Shown piece after piece: positions 10,953 through 21,345 of a stretch of 64,000 bases of DNA. Position numbers and translations under genes: made by a program. Location: the NCBI GenBank assembly GCA_026315105.1, contig CM048750.1, positions 168,544,549 to 168,608,548 on the forward strand. The letters run 5' to 3'. Each line of letters begins with the position of its first letter. The stretch's first letter is position 1. This DNA is from Locusta migratoria. Taxonomy: Eukaryota; Arthropoda; Insecta; Orthoptera; Acrididae. A model generated the notes under the pieces. It was not told where the DNA came from. It did no database searches and saw nothing but the letters and a program-made list of their open reading frames with translations.

Positions 10953-11212
10953 GCTGTAATGTTGTTGTTTTTACTCCGAAGAATCGAGAGAAAGACGTTG
11001 CACCATTTTAAGTCAATCTTCTGACACACAACTCAATAACGTAAATAATTCAACTGACCTAAATATTTTGAGCAGTGTATAAACCGTATGATTGGAGCTT
11101 AATATACATGGAAGTGCTATAGTTACTGAACCGCCAATAATGGAAGCCAATGCAAAACTGGGAATTAAGTGGTGACACTATCGTAAAACTTGGTCAGTTT
11201 TGTCCGCACCCA

Positions 11213-11780
11213 GTACACAGAGAACAGCAGAGGACCGATAAAACAACCATAGGGTACGCCAGATATTATCTATGTTTTAGTCAATGCTAATAGATCAGTT
11301 ACTATGAAGTGTGCTCTCGCTGACTGGAAATAACAAATCAAGTCATCTACCTTACACTATATTCCATAACCATGTAATGTCAATAAAAGTAATTTAGAAG
11401 ACATATAACTGCAGAGGACCGATGAAGCGACCCTAGGGAACGCCAGTTATTACATCTGTTTTATTCGATGCATTTCCATCAGTTACTACGATGTGTGTTC
11501 TCTCTGACAGGAAATGATAAATCCAGTCATCTACCTGACACTATATTCCATAACCATCTTCTTTGAATAAAAGTAATTTAGTAGACAGAGAACAGGAGAG
11601 GACCGAAGACGCAACCCTGAGGTATGCCAGATATTACCTCTGCTTTGTCGATGCCTTTCCTTCAGTTCTTCAGTTACTACAAACTGTGTCCCGTCTGAGA
11701 GGAAATTACGAATCCAATCATCTCTGTAAGACTGTAGTCCATAATGATTTAATCAAAATAAAAGCCCTTTTTAGGAAGGG
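11213..11780 (-). repeat. 3 x 184-bp array built from a Jockey-like RT segment
   Basis: The anchor agaggaccga occurs at 11229, 11413 and 11597, exactly 184 bases apart each time. On the minus strand each unit encodes the same reverse transcriptase motif B: ISGVPYGCFIGPLL, ITGVP-stop-GRFIGPL and ISGIPQGCVFGPL. The units differ by many substitutions, so the amplification is old. It resembles the start of a satellite formed from a retrotransposon fragment. Confidence 0.85.
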
Positions 11781-11784
11781 TGAG

Positions 11785-12058
11785 TGTGCCTCGGTTGCAA
11801 AGTGGTAGAGTGCCAGACTACAAATCCAAAGGTCGCGGGTTCGATCCCCGCTGGGTCCTAGGATTTTTATCTGTCACTTTCCATTTCTTTCACCTCTGGC
11901 AGTATTGCTCATGTGAAAAATACCGAGTAGCACCGTGGTTCGGAACCCACGTTAAACTGTAGGTCCCCCTATAGCTGGCTGGGTAAGTCAGTTCGAAGGT
12001 CGGAGGAAGGCAACGGCATACCACCTCCAAACAGGACCAAGCCTAGTAAAGCACTGTG
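11785..12058 (+). repeat. tRNA-derived SINE related to family B
   Basis: The head has tRNA-like boxes (box B gcgggttcgatccccgc) and is better preserved than in the other family B copies. The body shares cgtggttcggaacccacg and taaactgtaggtcccc with 2400-2673 and 5403-5685. The 3' part (ggaggaaggcaacggcatac) is different, so this may be a subfamily. Confidence 0.65.
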
Positions 12059-12097
12059 GTGTTCAAACCAATCTTCGGATTATTGACTGCTCTCTCT

Positions 12098-12099
<2 letters not shown>

Positions 12100-12147
<48 letters not shown>
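12100..12147. repeat. poly-T tract, 48 bases
   Basis: Homopolymer of T, preceded by CTCTCTCTCC. It could be the poly-A tail of a minus-strand insertion or a simple expansion. Length may be unreliable in the assembly. Confidence 0.9.
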
Positions 12148-12152
<5 letters not shown>

Positions 12153-12234
12153 AAAGTCTTCTGCAAATGGAGTATAAATTTGAGATTCGTTGCCTATGGA
12201 ATTGATCAGTTGGTGTGAGAAAAGAGCTACATCT

Positions 12235-12440
12235 GTGTGGGGCACGGGTCGATCAGCCCCCTGCGGCGTACACAGTGGGCAGCGCGCCGTGGGCAGGGTC
12301 GCGCCTGTCCCCTCCGCCTCCCCCGGCGATGCACAGGCGGCTCTCGGAGAGGCGGCAAGTGGCCCGTGAAAGGCCGATAGCGGCCCAAAGTGCTTGCTAA
12401 GCGCCCGCCGCCACTCCAGCCACATCACACCGCGGGCACG
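12235..12440. other. CpG-rich island
   Basis: A GC-rich block between a poly-T tract and the Harbinger-like element. ORFs on both strands have no recognisable domain. It includes cttgctaagcgcccgccg near 12394. Confidence 0.35.
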
Positions 12441-12834
12441 CGCTGCCTGACGTCACACTCTGCTCCCACTGCACCTCACTGCTACCGTAGATCGTATCAC
12501 GGAATAATGGTCGGTTTCCGAAACAGTAGTTACCTGTCCCGTTATAGTTATCTGTGGGTTACCTGAACGATAAGTACGAAACAACAGTTACTGTCACAGC
12601 CGTAGTTACCTGTCCGTTAAAGATAAATGCGCGTTCCCCTGGGGTTACCTACACGTTAACGTTAGTTTTAAACTGTATCCGCTACGTAGCTCTAGTGGGC
12701 TTCCAAACGCAAGCCCAGAAATTGTTTTTATGACTGGGTTCCGCAAATTTCATACAATTTCAAAATTTAAAAATTTTTGAAGATGAAGAATGGAAATTCT
12801 TTCATCATCGTCGTTACCACCATCTTCTTTTTCT

Positions 12835-12990
12835 TCTGATGTTTCGGACAGTTGTTCAGAAGAAGAAAACTTAGCTACACTCGGCACTGGTGAAACACCA
12901 CGACACGCTTTTCGTGTTAGATGACACCCATTTGATCTGTGTAATGAGAGCGAATTTCATATGCGTTTCATGTATAAAAAACGCGGGAAA
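12835..12990 (+). pseudogene. Harbinger transposase N-terminal remnant
   Basis: The plus strand reads SSDVSDSCSEEENLATL, then HPFDLCNESEFHMRFMYKK after a stop. The order 'R..PFd...e.eF..RF...K' is the region just before the nuclease domain in insect Harbinger transposases. It breaks off where the short palindrome at 12994 begins. The DDE residues are absent. Confidence 0.6.
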
Positions 12991-12993
12991 CAA

Positions 12994-13137
12994 CATTAAA
13001 TTTTACATCGCGCTCGTCGGTCGCGAGAGATAATGTTGACAACAGGTGACGTTTGCATTAGCTACATCTCCCTCGCGACATCTCCAGTGGCCAACGTCGT
13101 CTCTCGCGATCGCCGATCTGGATGTAAAATTTTACCA
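12994..13137. repeat. short palindromic insertion inside the Harbinger element
   Basis: Left arm aaattttacatcgcgctcg at about 12994-13045. The right arm at about 13092-13137 is its inverse with mismatches (cgatctggatgtaaaatttt). Both arms include tcgcgagaga or its inverse. It cuts the transposase remnant and looks like a small foldback or MITE. Confidence 0.6.
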
Positions 13138-13338
13138 CATCCAAATCACAAAGCCATACTTTCATAATAAAACTGTCAATTAAGCATAAAGATACTTCCC
13201 TTTGCAATAGTGTTCTACGATCTGACAATGTTTCAAGTGATTAGTGTTTTTTTTAATTATTATTACAACATGGGGCTCGGATAGGTGGATGGGTGGACGT
13301 AAATTGACCAGTCTGTGTTGTGAAAAGTAATGTCACAT

Positions 13339-13590
13339 TCACAGAACAGTGAGAAGAGGTAAACTTAAATTCATAAAAATATATGTTGACAACAGAAATA
13401 ATACGTACGATTTTATTGTTAACCCTGTCTTCGTTGTTTGTCCTGTTTTTCTTTTAAAAAAGAATACAGCTCTCTGAGTTGCCTTACCGTTTTCTCTCCT
13501 GTCTGAAGAATTGTACAGTTCTGTGACAACTTCCAAGGCGTGTTGTTTTACAAAATAGTCAAACCATCTGCCTTTTCACTTACTATAACT
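13339..13590 (-). pseudogene. possible Harbinger second ORF (MADF/Myb-like) remnant
   Basis: The minus strand encodes GRWFDYFVKQHALEVVTELY and then NSSDRRE, with the frame continuing KTVRQLRELYSFLKEKQDKQ after a one-base shift. The position opposite the transposase fits the DNA-binding accessory protein of PIF/Harbinger elements, but the domain match is weak. It could be chance sequence. Confidence 0.35.
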
Positions 13591-14270
13591 ACTTTCCTTT
13601 CTAAAATCAAGTCGGTCGTGGATTTTTCTCAAATAGAGTCAAATTTTTTCCTTGCTTTTCGCCCATTGCCTTTGAAAACAGAAAGATGAAAACTCGTAAC
13701 AGCTATACGAAATAAGACGCGTCTTCGATTTAACTTATTAATCGATAAAAGTCGAGTAATTGCGATTTTCGTTAGTAGTACCATCTGTTATCTGTTGAGA
13801 CGTACTATTTGCTTCGACAGAAGGCGTAGTTACCTCATAGTTAACTAACGGTCGTTGAAATCAGCTTCGGGAAACCCAAGGAAGTTATCTGACATGTTAA
13901 ATTATAACATGATGGTAGCTAACGCACTGTAACTATAGTTTTCCAAAAACCGGGCATAAACGTCTCACGTGGAACGAATGCAATATGTAACAGCATAAAG
14001 AAGAGAAATCGAGAATGCTAGACCAGTAACGAAGTGTTCAGATTAAAATGCGTGCAAGACGCTCTTACTTTCGATAGTATGATTAAAAAAGAATACTGCA
14101 ACTTTGAAAATCGAGATCTCTGCAAATAAGAAATTGGGAGTTACGTTCTTTCTGTTGTCGATTTAAGAAAGCTCTGAAGTTTCATTTGGTTGCTCATGTG
14201 GTCGCTAGAAGCGCTGTTGCACCATTTTCCTTGTTAACGAAAAAAGATGGCGACTTTTCAACACAAAATG

Positions 14271-14640
14271 TTATTTTCGTAACTAAACAGTGCTATAAGA
14301 GACGCTTTAAAACGTGAAGGCCACAGTTGGTGATGCGGCTGCTATTTATTGACGCGTATCGACTTTATCATCGTCAGAATCTGAAACATGGGGGAAAGTT
14401 TTGTACAATTGTATCACGTCATAGGTCTGCTGAACTATATTAAGTATATCCAAGTGTGACTATACTCAGTAAAGTTCAGCAGACCCATGACGTGGTACAA
14501 TTGTACGAAACGTTACCCCATGTTTTAGTTTCTGACGATGACAAAGTTGAAACGCGTCAGTAAATAACAGGTGCATCACCAACTATGGCCTTCATGTTTT
14601 AAAGCGTCCCTTATAGCACTGTTTAGTTACGAAATTGAAA
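14271..14640. repeat. long palindrome (about 160-bp arms), Penelope-associated
   Basis: Arms 14271-14434 and 14474-14640 are inverse copies with scattered mismatches, joined by a loop of about 40 bases. Each arm has tggtgatgc, a tgacgcgt motif and gtacaattgtac-like sequence. The right arm reads CTGACGA, a short hairpin, then GAAACGCGTCAGTA. A GIY-YIG endonuclease remnant starts 50 bp downstream, so the arms may be pseudo-LTR sequences of a Penelope-like element in inverted orientation. Confidence 0.75.
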
Positions 14641-14689
14641 ATGGGCGCATACATCATTAGTGACCTCATGTAAAATTTGGAACAAAATG

Positions 14690-15130
14690 TTATGTCTGAG
14701 ATCCGTGCAAGAAACGCCTGGGGTCTATAGAATTCCGTGTAGCTGTCGTATGGTTTATATTGGAACAACGAAATAGAAGTGTTAACAACCGCTTAATGCT
14801 TTATAAAAGAAATTGTCGACTGGTCACACCCAAAAAATCAGCTGTAGCATTTAGCTAAATGAGCTTGCTAACCAAGACCTCGCATTATTATACACACATG
14901 TGTAGAGGTGCCATATAGAACCAGAAGCACTACAGTAATTTCAACAGAAGAGTAGAAGATTTAAAATTATATAAGATATGGCAGTCGGCTTTGCACCATC
15001 ATCGATTACCTTAAACAGAGAGAGATGATGCTGGTCAGAGATAGCAGCACGTGAGAAATGGTGGTGGCGCCCTCTATGCTCACTATATAAGCAGGAACTC
15101 CAGCGCTTGTCAACTGCAAGTATACAGCTT
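14690..15130 (+). pseudogene. Penelope-like element, GIY-YIG endonuclease remnant
   Basis: At about 14727 the plus strand reads GVYRIPCSCRMVYIGTT, the signature of the GIY-YIG endonuclease domain at the C-terminus of Penelope-like retroelement proteins. The following KRNCRLVTPKKSAVA matches the next conserved block 'H...CRL.h..KSAVAeH', after a frameshift. Weak downstream matches (EPEAL..FQQKSRRFK) continue to about 15120. Reverse transcriptase sequence is not seen, so only the end of the ORF is left. Confidence 0.8.
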
Positions 15131-15309
15131 AACCCAGCCAAGACCACGGCAATTTACTTCACTAATAATTCTACTTCAGATCAATGGACAACAGATACCC
15201 TGGCAACCTACGGTGACCTACCGGGGGGAGGGGGGGGGTCACTCTGGATACACACTTCTTTCTACACGAGCATACGGACTCCCTCAGGAATAAAGCGTAT
15301 GCCATGCCG

Positions 15310-16250
15310 AAACAACTGATGTCCTTCTTTCTTGCAGTGGTTGGGAAGGGAGTAAGCCAGGGTTGTAACCTTTCGCCAATGTTATTCAATTTGTACATTG
15401 AGCAAGCTATAAAGGAAAGCAAGGAGAAATTTGGAGAAGGAATTAATGTTCAGGATGAAGAAATAAAAACATTGCGTTTCGCCGACGACATAGTAATTCT
15501 ATCAGAGACAGTAAAGGACCTGGGAGAGCAGTTAAACTGAATATACATTGTGCCGAAAGGTACATATAAGATGAAGATTAACAAGAGCAAAACAAGGGTC
15601 ATGGAGTGCAGTCTAAGAAAATCAGGTGATGCTGAAGGAATTAGATTAGGTAACGAAACAGTATAGCAGGTAGATGAGTTTTGTTACTTTGGCAGTAAAA
15701 TAACAAGTGATGGTCGTAGTACAGAGGATATAAAATGCAGAATGGCAATGGGTAGAAAAGCATTCTTCAAAAAGAGAAATTTGTTAACATCCAATATTGA
15801 TTTAAGCCTAAGGAAGTCCTTTCTGAAGGCATTTGGGTGGAGTGTTGCCTTGTATGGGAGTGAAACATGAACGATACACAGTACGGACAGGAAGAGAATA
15901 GAGGCTTTTGAAATGTGGTGGTCCAGAAGAATGCTGAAGATTAGGTGGGTGGATCGCGTAACTAATTAGGAGGTACTGAACAGAATTAGGGAGAAAAGGA
16001 ATTTTTGCATACCTTGACTAAAAGAAGGGTTCGATTGGTAGGACACATTCTTAGACATCAAGGAATTGTGAATTTAGCTTTGAAGGGAAGTGTGTGGGGT
16101 AAAACCGGAGAGGAAGACGAAGAGACGCATATAGTAAGCAAATTCAAATTGACGTAGTTTGCCGTTCTTATGAGTAGCTGAAGAGGCTTGCTCAGGATAG
16201 AGTAGAATTGAGAGCTGCATCAAACCAGTCACCGGACAACAACAACAACA
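15310..16250 (+). mobile_element. RTE-like retrotransposon, 5'-truncated
   Basis: It encodes GVSQGCNLSPMLFNLYIEQA (motif B) and LRFADDIVILSET (the catalytic DD of motif C). Stops then interrupt YLGS-type, LYGSET, MLKIRWVDR and RLVGHILRHQGIVNLAL. It ends with the family 3' sequence and an (AAC)n tail at about 16245. Sequence before aacaactgatg (about 15311) resembles the tail-side aacaacagatg, a possible target duplication with one mismatch. Confidence 0.85.
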
Positions 16251-16259
16251 ACAACAGAT

Positions 16260-16510
16260 GCAACTCAGTGGCAGGCCACTGGACGTATTACTGGTACTTT
16301 CGATCTATGCGCGAGTGTTACTACGTGACTGCAGAACGATTCTACAGCCACCAGCTTACAGTTCCCTTAAATCCACAAAGATAACAGAAGAGGCATTCGT
16401 TTTCCCTACTGGGAGTAGAAAAGAAATTGGGAAGTAATGCCGTGAGGTACACTACGGCACGCTACTTACGACTTACGGTGGAATGTAGAGTAGGTATGTA
16501 GACGTAGAGG
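16260..16510 (+). mobile_element. Jockey-like retrotransposon 3' terminal fragment
   Basis: Contains aggcattcgttttccct and tggaatgtagagtaggtatgtagacgtag. This matches the inverse of the 3' end of the minus-strand copy at 20135, which has atgcctccgtacgag and the gtatgtatgtagatgtag tail. Little coding sequence remains. Confidence 0.5.
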
Positions 16511-16581
16511 TTTACACTTATTTCCTAAAAAAAATAATAATAAAGAAAAAAAAAGAAAAAGAAAAAAAAAAAACGAAAACA

Positions 16582-16722
16582 AGATACAGATGGATACGGT
16601 AAGCAGATTCAAACAGATGTAGGTTGCCGTTCTTCTGTGGAGTTGAAGAGGCTTGCTCAGAATAGGATATTTTGGAGAGCTGCATCAAACCAGTTTCCGG
16701 ACTGAAAACCACAACAACAACA
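16582..16722 (+). mobile_element. RTE-like retrotransposon 3' tail
   Basis: A short terminal piece with gatgtaggttgccgttctt and ttgaagaggcttgctcaga, ending agtttccggactgaaaaccacaac. An A-rich stretch (16530-16575) lies in front of it. It is 5'-truncated to about 140 bases, as is common for this family. Confidence 0.8.
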
Positions 16723-17402
16723 TGTTTATTTGTGTTTGTATTTGTGTGAGGCTTGCCCTTTAAGCAGTTTTTAAGTCTAGGAACTGATGGCCATAACAGT
16801 TTTGTCTAACAGATTCACGAACATCTGATTTGAACTAAATGAGCTCATGTACACAAATGGAAATCACAGCCTGGGAGACCGTTTCCAGAATGAAATTTGC
16901 TTTCCGCAGCGGAGTGTGCAGTGGTATGAAACATGCCGGCCGGTAATATTGCGTATCAGACCGGATTTCGAACTGGCGCTCGAGTCCTCTTCCGCCATAC
17001 AGTTTTAATCTTCCAGGGTGTTTCTTAGCACTTATTTATTTATTTATTTATTTTTTAATTAATTTATTTTTTTGTATTTTTTCTTTGTTGTCCTACTGTG
17101 ACCCCCGCCTAAGAAATACGGTGGGTCGTGGAATGGCCTCTTAGCCGCTGCGACTGGACACGGGCCCTGAAGGACGCTGTGACTGGCATCCTCCAGTTCC
17201 TGCTCCACTCGCACCGTTGCCCGTATCCCGCCACGTGGAGGCGGGCCATTCCATTTTGCATTACAGTATTTTTATTTTAAGATATTCTTATACAGCTTTG
17301 GAAAAATGTGAGAACAAAAAGAAATAATAGAAAGGAAAAATACAACCAAAAAAGAATAGTAAGAGAGAAATATGGTGAAACAAATCAGGGGAATATAAAG
17401 TA
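16723..17402. other. mostly unassigned; possible diverged SINE-like repeat at 16885-17025
   Basis: The piece with cgcagcggagtgtgcagtgg, a tatgaaac string, a tRNA-like tttcgaactgg and gttttaatcttccagg resembles, from memory, a common insect repeat ending 'gatatgaaacttcctggcagattaaaact'. The rest includes (TTTA)n at 17033-17055 and a GC-rich block at 17095-17245 without coding signal. Confidence 0.35.
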
Positions 17403-18360
17403 CTAGCTTAAACCCGCGGCTCCGCTCGCGTGTTGGTTGATTATGATAGATAAGCTACCTTTCAGTAGTGTGCTGTGAGAATGGTTTTTAAGATGAGATG
17501 GCATTCAACAATAATGATTGTAATAATATCACAGCTCGATTACTTGATGTAATGCGTGGCCGGCCGTGGTGGCCGAGGAGACTTAGGCGCTCCAGTCACG
17601 GTCTGCACGGCCACTGCGGTCAGGGGTTGGAATCCCCCCTCGGGCATGGATATTTGTGCCGTCCTAGTTCGTAAGTAGTTCAAAAGTAGTTTGTAAGTTT
17701 AGGGACTGATGACCCCGTAATTAGGTCGCATAAACTAAACAAACATTTGAACTTTTGTAATGCGTGAAACATCAAATCGATTTTTTTTTAAAAAGAGATG
17801 TACTAAAAGAAATTTCTTTTTTAATGCTTTATTTATTTATTCTTATATTTCCTTATTCGTATGCTTATCCTTACAGAGAAACAGCTGAAGACATTGTAGC
17901 ACGCATAGACCAAAGATATGGTCTGTGGCATCACGTTTCGCTGTACGTAACCTCCTCGCTGTAGAATCGCAAAGGTCAATGCTGGCCTTCAGTCCGAATT
18001 TATTTTTATAATTTGACGAGTTTCAACCACCATATCTTCCACCCCCTTAAGGCTATCGGCATGAAACTGCTATTGTGTACAACGGGAGACTTCGGACAAC
18101 AATTACACACAGACCATTCGTTTGCGTTCTGTAGTTTTCGCTGCATAGCGAAATATTAACACACACACACGCACACACACACACACATGTAGAATTTTAT
18201 ACACACCGATAATTTTCTATCCCAATGTACTCCACCCTTTTATCATTATCAACCATCAAGCAACAATGCAACCAATAAAACTATTTTCAAAGAGTAAATG
18301 TAATTTTCAAACAATAATTATTGTTCCACATTTCGCGTTATATTCTTCAAATTACTAAAT
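17403..18360 (-). mobile_element. Helitron-like element, 3' end preserved
   Basis: Read on the minus strand the element ends cgcgagcggagccgcggg, then tttaag and CTAG at 17403-17406, next to a T. A GC-rich hairpin about 10 bases before CTAG is the standard Helitron terminus. The upstream 5' end could not be fixed; a (CA)n tract at 18154-18186 lies inside. A family A1 SINE (17559-17755) inserted in it later. Confidence 0.5.
17559..17755 (+). repeat. SINE family A1
   Basis: Perfect 11-bp target duplication tgtaatgcgtg (17548-17558 and 17756-17766). The head is class II tRNA-like (ggccgtggtggccgag with a long variable-arm-like part; box B ggttggaatcccc). The tail is the shared gggactgatgaccccgtaa, ending in aaacatttgaac. 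Confidence 0.95.
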
Positions 18361-18363
18361 ATC

Positions 18364-18479
18364 TATCAGATGGCTATAAAATCGTGCCTAAAATGTTCCT
18401 CAGGTATAAATTAGTAATTATACAAATATTGAAGTCTTTGCATCTTCTCGTTCGGACGTGATAAGCGTACACCGAACAG

Positions 18480-18552
<73 letters not shown>

Positions 18553-18680
18553 TAGATAGCTATCAGATCGCCGTAAAACCGTGCCTAAAGCCTTCCCCGG
18601 GTAGACATTAGTAACTGTACAAATTTTTAGCTCTTTATGTCTTGTGGTTCAGACGTGATAAACGTACACCAAACATTCAT
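18364..18680. repeat. diverged tandem duplication, period 197 bp, with compound microsatellite
   Basis: tatcagat starts at 18364 and again at 18561. The two units share cgtgcctaaa, attagtaa, tacaaat, acgtgataa and cgtacacc in the same order. Between them lies (CA)n(TA)n(GA)n(TAGA)n at 18478-18560. The RTE insertion at 18717 lies just past the second unit. Confidence 0.8.
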
Positions 18681-18716
18681 TGACATTTATAGATATAGAA
18701 GATTAGAGGGGATAAT

Positions 18717-19371
18717 GGAATGCGGTCTTAGAAAATCAGGCGATGCTGAAGGAATTAGATTAGGTAACGAAACAATGAAGGTGGTAGATGAGTTTCGTTA
18801 TTTGGGTAGTAAAATAACATGCGATGGTCGCAGTACAGAGGATATAAAATGGAAAATGGCAATGAGAAGAAAAGCATTTTTGAAAAAGAGAAATTTGCTA
18901 ACATCGAATTATTAAGTGTAAGGAAGTCTTTTCTGAAGGCATTTGTGTGGAGCGTTGCCTTGTACGGGAGTGAAACATGGACGATAAGCAGTGCGGACAG
19001 GAAGAGAATAGAGGCTTTTGAAATGTGGCGCTACAGAAGAATGCTGAAGATTAGGTGGGTAGATCGCATAACTAATGAAGAGGTACTGAACAGAATTGGT
19101 GAGAAAAGGAATTTTTGGCTACCCTGGCCAAAAGAAGGGATCGCTTGGTAGGACACATTCTTAGGCATCGAGGAATCGTAAATTTGGCATTGGAGGGGAA
19201 GTGTGTGGGGTAAAAATCGCAGAGGGAGACCAAGAGACGCGTATAGTAAGCAGATTCATGTGGAAGTGGGTTGCCGTTTTTATGAGGAGATGAAAAGGCT
19301 TGCTCAGGATAGAGTAGGGTGTAGAGCTGCATCAAACCAGTCTCCGAACTGAAGACCATAACAACAACAAC
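18717..19371 (+). mobile_element. RTE-like retrotransposon, 5'-truncated, with target duplication
   Basis: Flanked by a perfect 12-bp duplication agaggggataat (18705-18716 and 19372-19383). It encodes the post-palm region in two overlapping frames: VVDEFRYLGSKITCDGRSTE, then SVALYGSETWTISSADRKRI and MLKIRWVDRITNEEVLNRIG. The 3' end is the family tail ctgaagaccataacaacaac. About 655 bases long with few lesions, so relatively young. Confidence 0.92.
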
Positions 19372-19499
19372 AGAGGGGATAATTACAAACTGATAACAAT
19401 TTTGATTCCCGTTAGTTTAACTGGACAGGCCTGAGCGGCTCGAGACTTAGCACTGCAGTCTCCTCTGCAAATTTGATTGTATGAAATGTATTAGGAACA

Positions 19500-19850
19500 C
19501 GCGGACACCCAGAATACAGACGGCAGGCAACGGCAGGCGGCGGCGGGTGCATTTGTCTGTATGGGGGGTGGGGAGGAGGGGCGGACCGGCGGCTGTGTTT
19601 TGGTACAGCGTTCGGCTATCGGCGCGGCGCGGTGGGGTGTGGGGTGGCCGTGATTTGCAGCGGCAATACCCAGCGTGGCGCGGCCGTGACTCAACGCATC
19701 CATCTCGCGTCCCCCGGCACCACCCGCCCGCTGACACCACGCCCTCCCACCGCCTCCTCCCTCCTCCCTCCTCACAGGAGACGTCGACGCCGACAGCTCG
19801 TCCTCTGCCTTGCGGCTGCTGCTACTGCCATCACCTCAAGTCGTCTGCAT
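19500..19850. other. CpG-rich island
   Basis: A strongly GC-rich block. Long ORFs on both strands encode only Arg-, Pro- and Gly-rich low-complexity sequence and are artefacts of base composition. It lies between an RTE and a SINE and is not a member of the repeats I recognise. Confidence 0.4.
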
Positions 19851-19872
19851 GCGCATTCTACCACTGAAAACT

Positions 19873-20080
19873 AAAATATCAAATGTTCAAATGTTTGTAA
19901 ATCTATCGGACCAAACTGCGTGGTCATCAGTCCGTAGCTTACAAACTGCTTAAACTAAGGTAAACTAACCTTAGGACAACAAAAACATCCATGGCCCAGG
20001 GAGGACTCGAACCTCCGACGGCGAGCATCCGCGCGATCCGCAGCGAGGCGCTTTAGGCAGCTCTGCTACTCCACCGCGGC
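19873..20080 (-). repeat. SINE family A2
   Basis: Perfect 12-bp target duplication ccactgaaaact (19861-19872 and 20081-20092). The head lies at the high-coordinate end (gccgcggtggagtagcaga; box B aggttcgagtcctcc). The tail is ctacggactgatgaccacgc with aaacatttgaacatttga at the low-coordinate end. Confidence 0.95.
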
Positions 20081-20134
20081 CCACTGAAAACTGCCTCAAA
20101 CAACATCCACATCAATACTGCCGGAAAAAAAGTT

Positions 20135-21345
20135 GTGCAACTACATCTACATCTACATACATACTCCGCAATCCACACTGAACCACTACTAGGCATTTCC
20201 TTTCCTATTCCACGTCCAAATAGAACGAGGAAAAAAAGAAATGCCTCCGTACGAGCCCTTATCTTGTCTTTGTGATCATTACACAAATGTAAGTAGGCGG
20301 CAGCAAGATCGTACTACACTCAGCTTCAAATTCCGGCCCTCTAAATTTTCTCAACAGAAATTCACTAAAAGAACGTCGTCTTTCCTCCAGCGATCCCCAA
20401 TTGAGTTGCCGGGGCATTTTCGTGACTCTCGCACATTGGTAGAACCTACGGTTAAAAAAACTAGCTGCTCGCCTCTGAACCGCCTCTATGTCTTCCTTTA
20501 AACTGCTGCGGGTCCAATACTCAAGACGTGGTCGTACAAGCGTTTTGTACGCGGTCTCCTTTACAGATTAAGTACATCTTCACAAAATTCTTCCAATAAA
20601 CCGAAGTCGGCTGTCCGCCTTACAACTGTCCTTATAAATCAAATGTTCAAATGTTTGTTAAGCTTATGGGACTTATCTACGGGGTCACCAGTCACTAAAC
20701 TTACAAACTACTTATCAACTACCTTATACTAAAGACGGCACAAATATCCATGCCCGAGGGGGAATTCGAATCCCCGACCGTAGTGGCCGTGCAGACCGTG
20801 ACTGGAGCGTCTCAGTCCGCTCGGCCACCGCTGTCCTTACATGTTCGTTCCATTTCATATCGCTCTGCAATGTTACGCCTAGATATATGAACGACGCGAA
20901 CATAATAGGATTGTTTTTCCTAATCGTGCCCATCACCTTACATTTTTCTACATTGATAGCTAGCTACCATTCTTCACACCAACTAGAAATTTTGTTTAAG
21001 TCATCCTGTATGCTATTAAAGTCAGTTAAAGATGACACCCTCCCATACACCACAGCATCATCAGCAAACAGCCGCAAATTACAAGTTACTCTGTCCATCA
21101 GATCATTTATATAGATATAAAGTAATAGCGGTCCTATTACTCTCCCCTGGGGCACGCCTGACGATACACTCGTCTCTGATGAACACTCGCCGTCAAGAGT
21201 AACGTACTGCGTTCTATTACTTAGGAGGTCTGTTAACCTATACTGTGAGCTCGTATCTTCGTTAGTAGTCAACAGGAAAGATGACGTAGATTTTGAGCTG
21301 ATGATGGCAGATACCAGCCGTCGTACGCCGTTGTCCGCCAACAGA
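20135..21345 (-). mobile_element. Jockey-like retrotransposon, minus-strand copy
   Basis: The 3' end reads out at 20135 as tatgtagatgtagatgtagt on the minus strand. An open 125-residue segment (20964-21341) carries DLLSNRTQYVTLDGECSSET, then SGVPQGRVIGPLL (motif B) and RLFADDAVVYGRV (the DD of motif C). Endonuclease and fingers are missing. A family A1 SINE splits the 3' part. It abuts a copy of the same subfamily in the opposite orientation. Confidence 0.85.
20635..20830 (-). repeat. SINE family A1
   Basis: Flanked by the 9-bp duplication ctgtcctta (20626-20634 and 20831-20839) inside the Jockey-like element. Box B is ggattcgaattcc on the minus strand. The tail is tagtgactggtgaccccgta. Confidence 0.92.

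Larger units (their letters stand above)
12508..13956. mobile_element. PIF/Harbinger-like transposon, degraded
   Basis: Terminal inverted repeats are TGGTCGGTTTCCGAAA (12508) and, on the minus strand from 13956, TGCCCGGTTTTTGGAAA. Both are flanked by TAA in direct orientation (12505-12507 and 13957-13959), the 3-bp duplication typical of PIF/Harbinger. Subterminal repeats of the gttacctg or gttatctg type cluster at both ends. Inside are a plus-strand transposase N-terminal remnant and a minus-strand second ORF, the known two-gene plan of the superfamily. About 1.45 kb remains and the nuclease core is missing. Confidence 0.75.

Noticed and set aside
12063..12428. 121-residue ORF with a poly-Lys stretch
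   Set aside because: It runs through the poly-T tract and a CpG island; not credible as a protein.
14271..14640. microRNA precursor
   Set aside because: The arms are about 160 bases with many mismatches and lie beside a transposon ORF, so a transposon palindrome explains it better.
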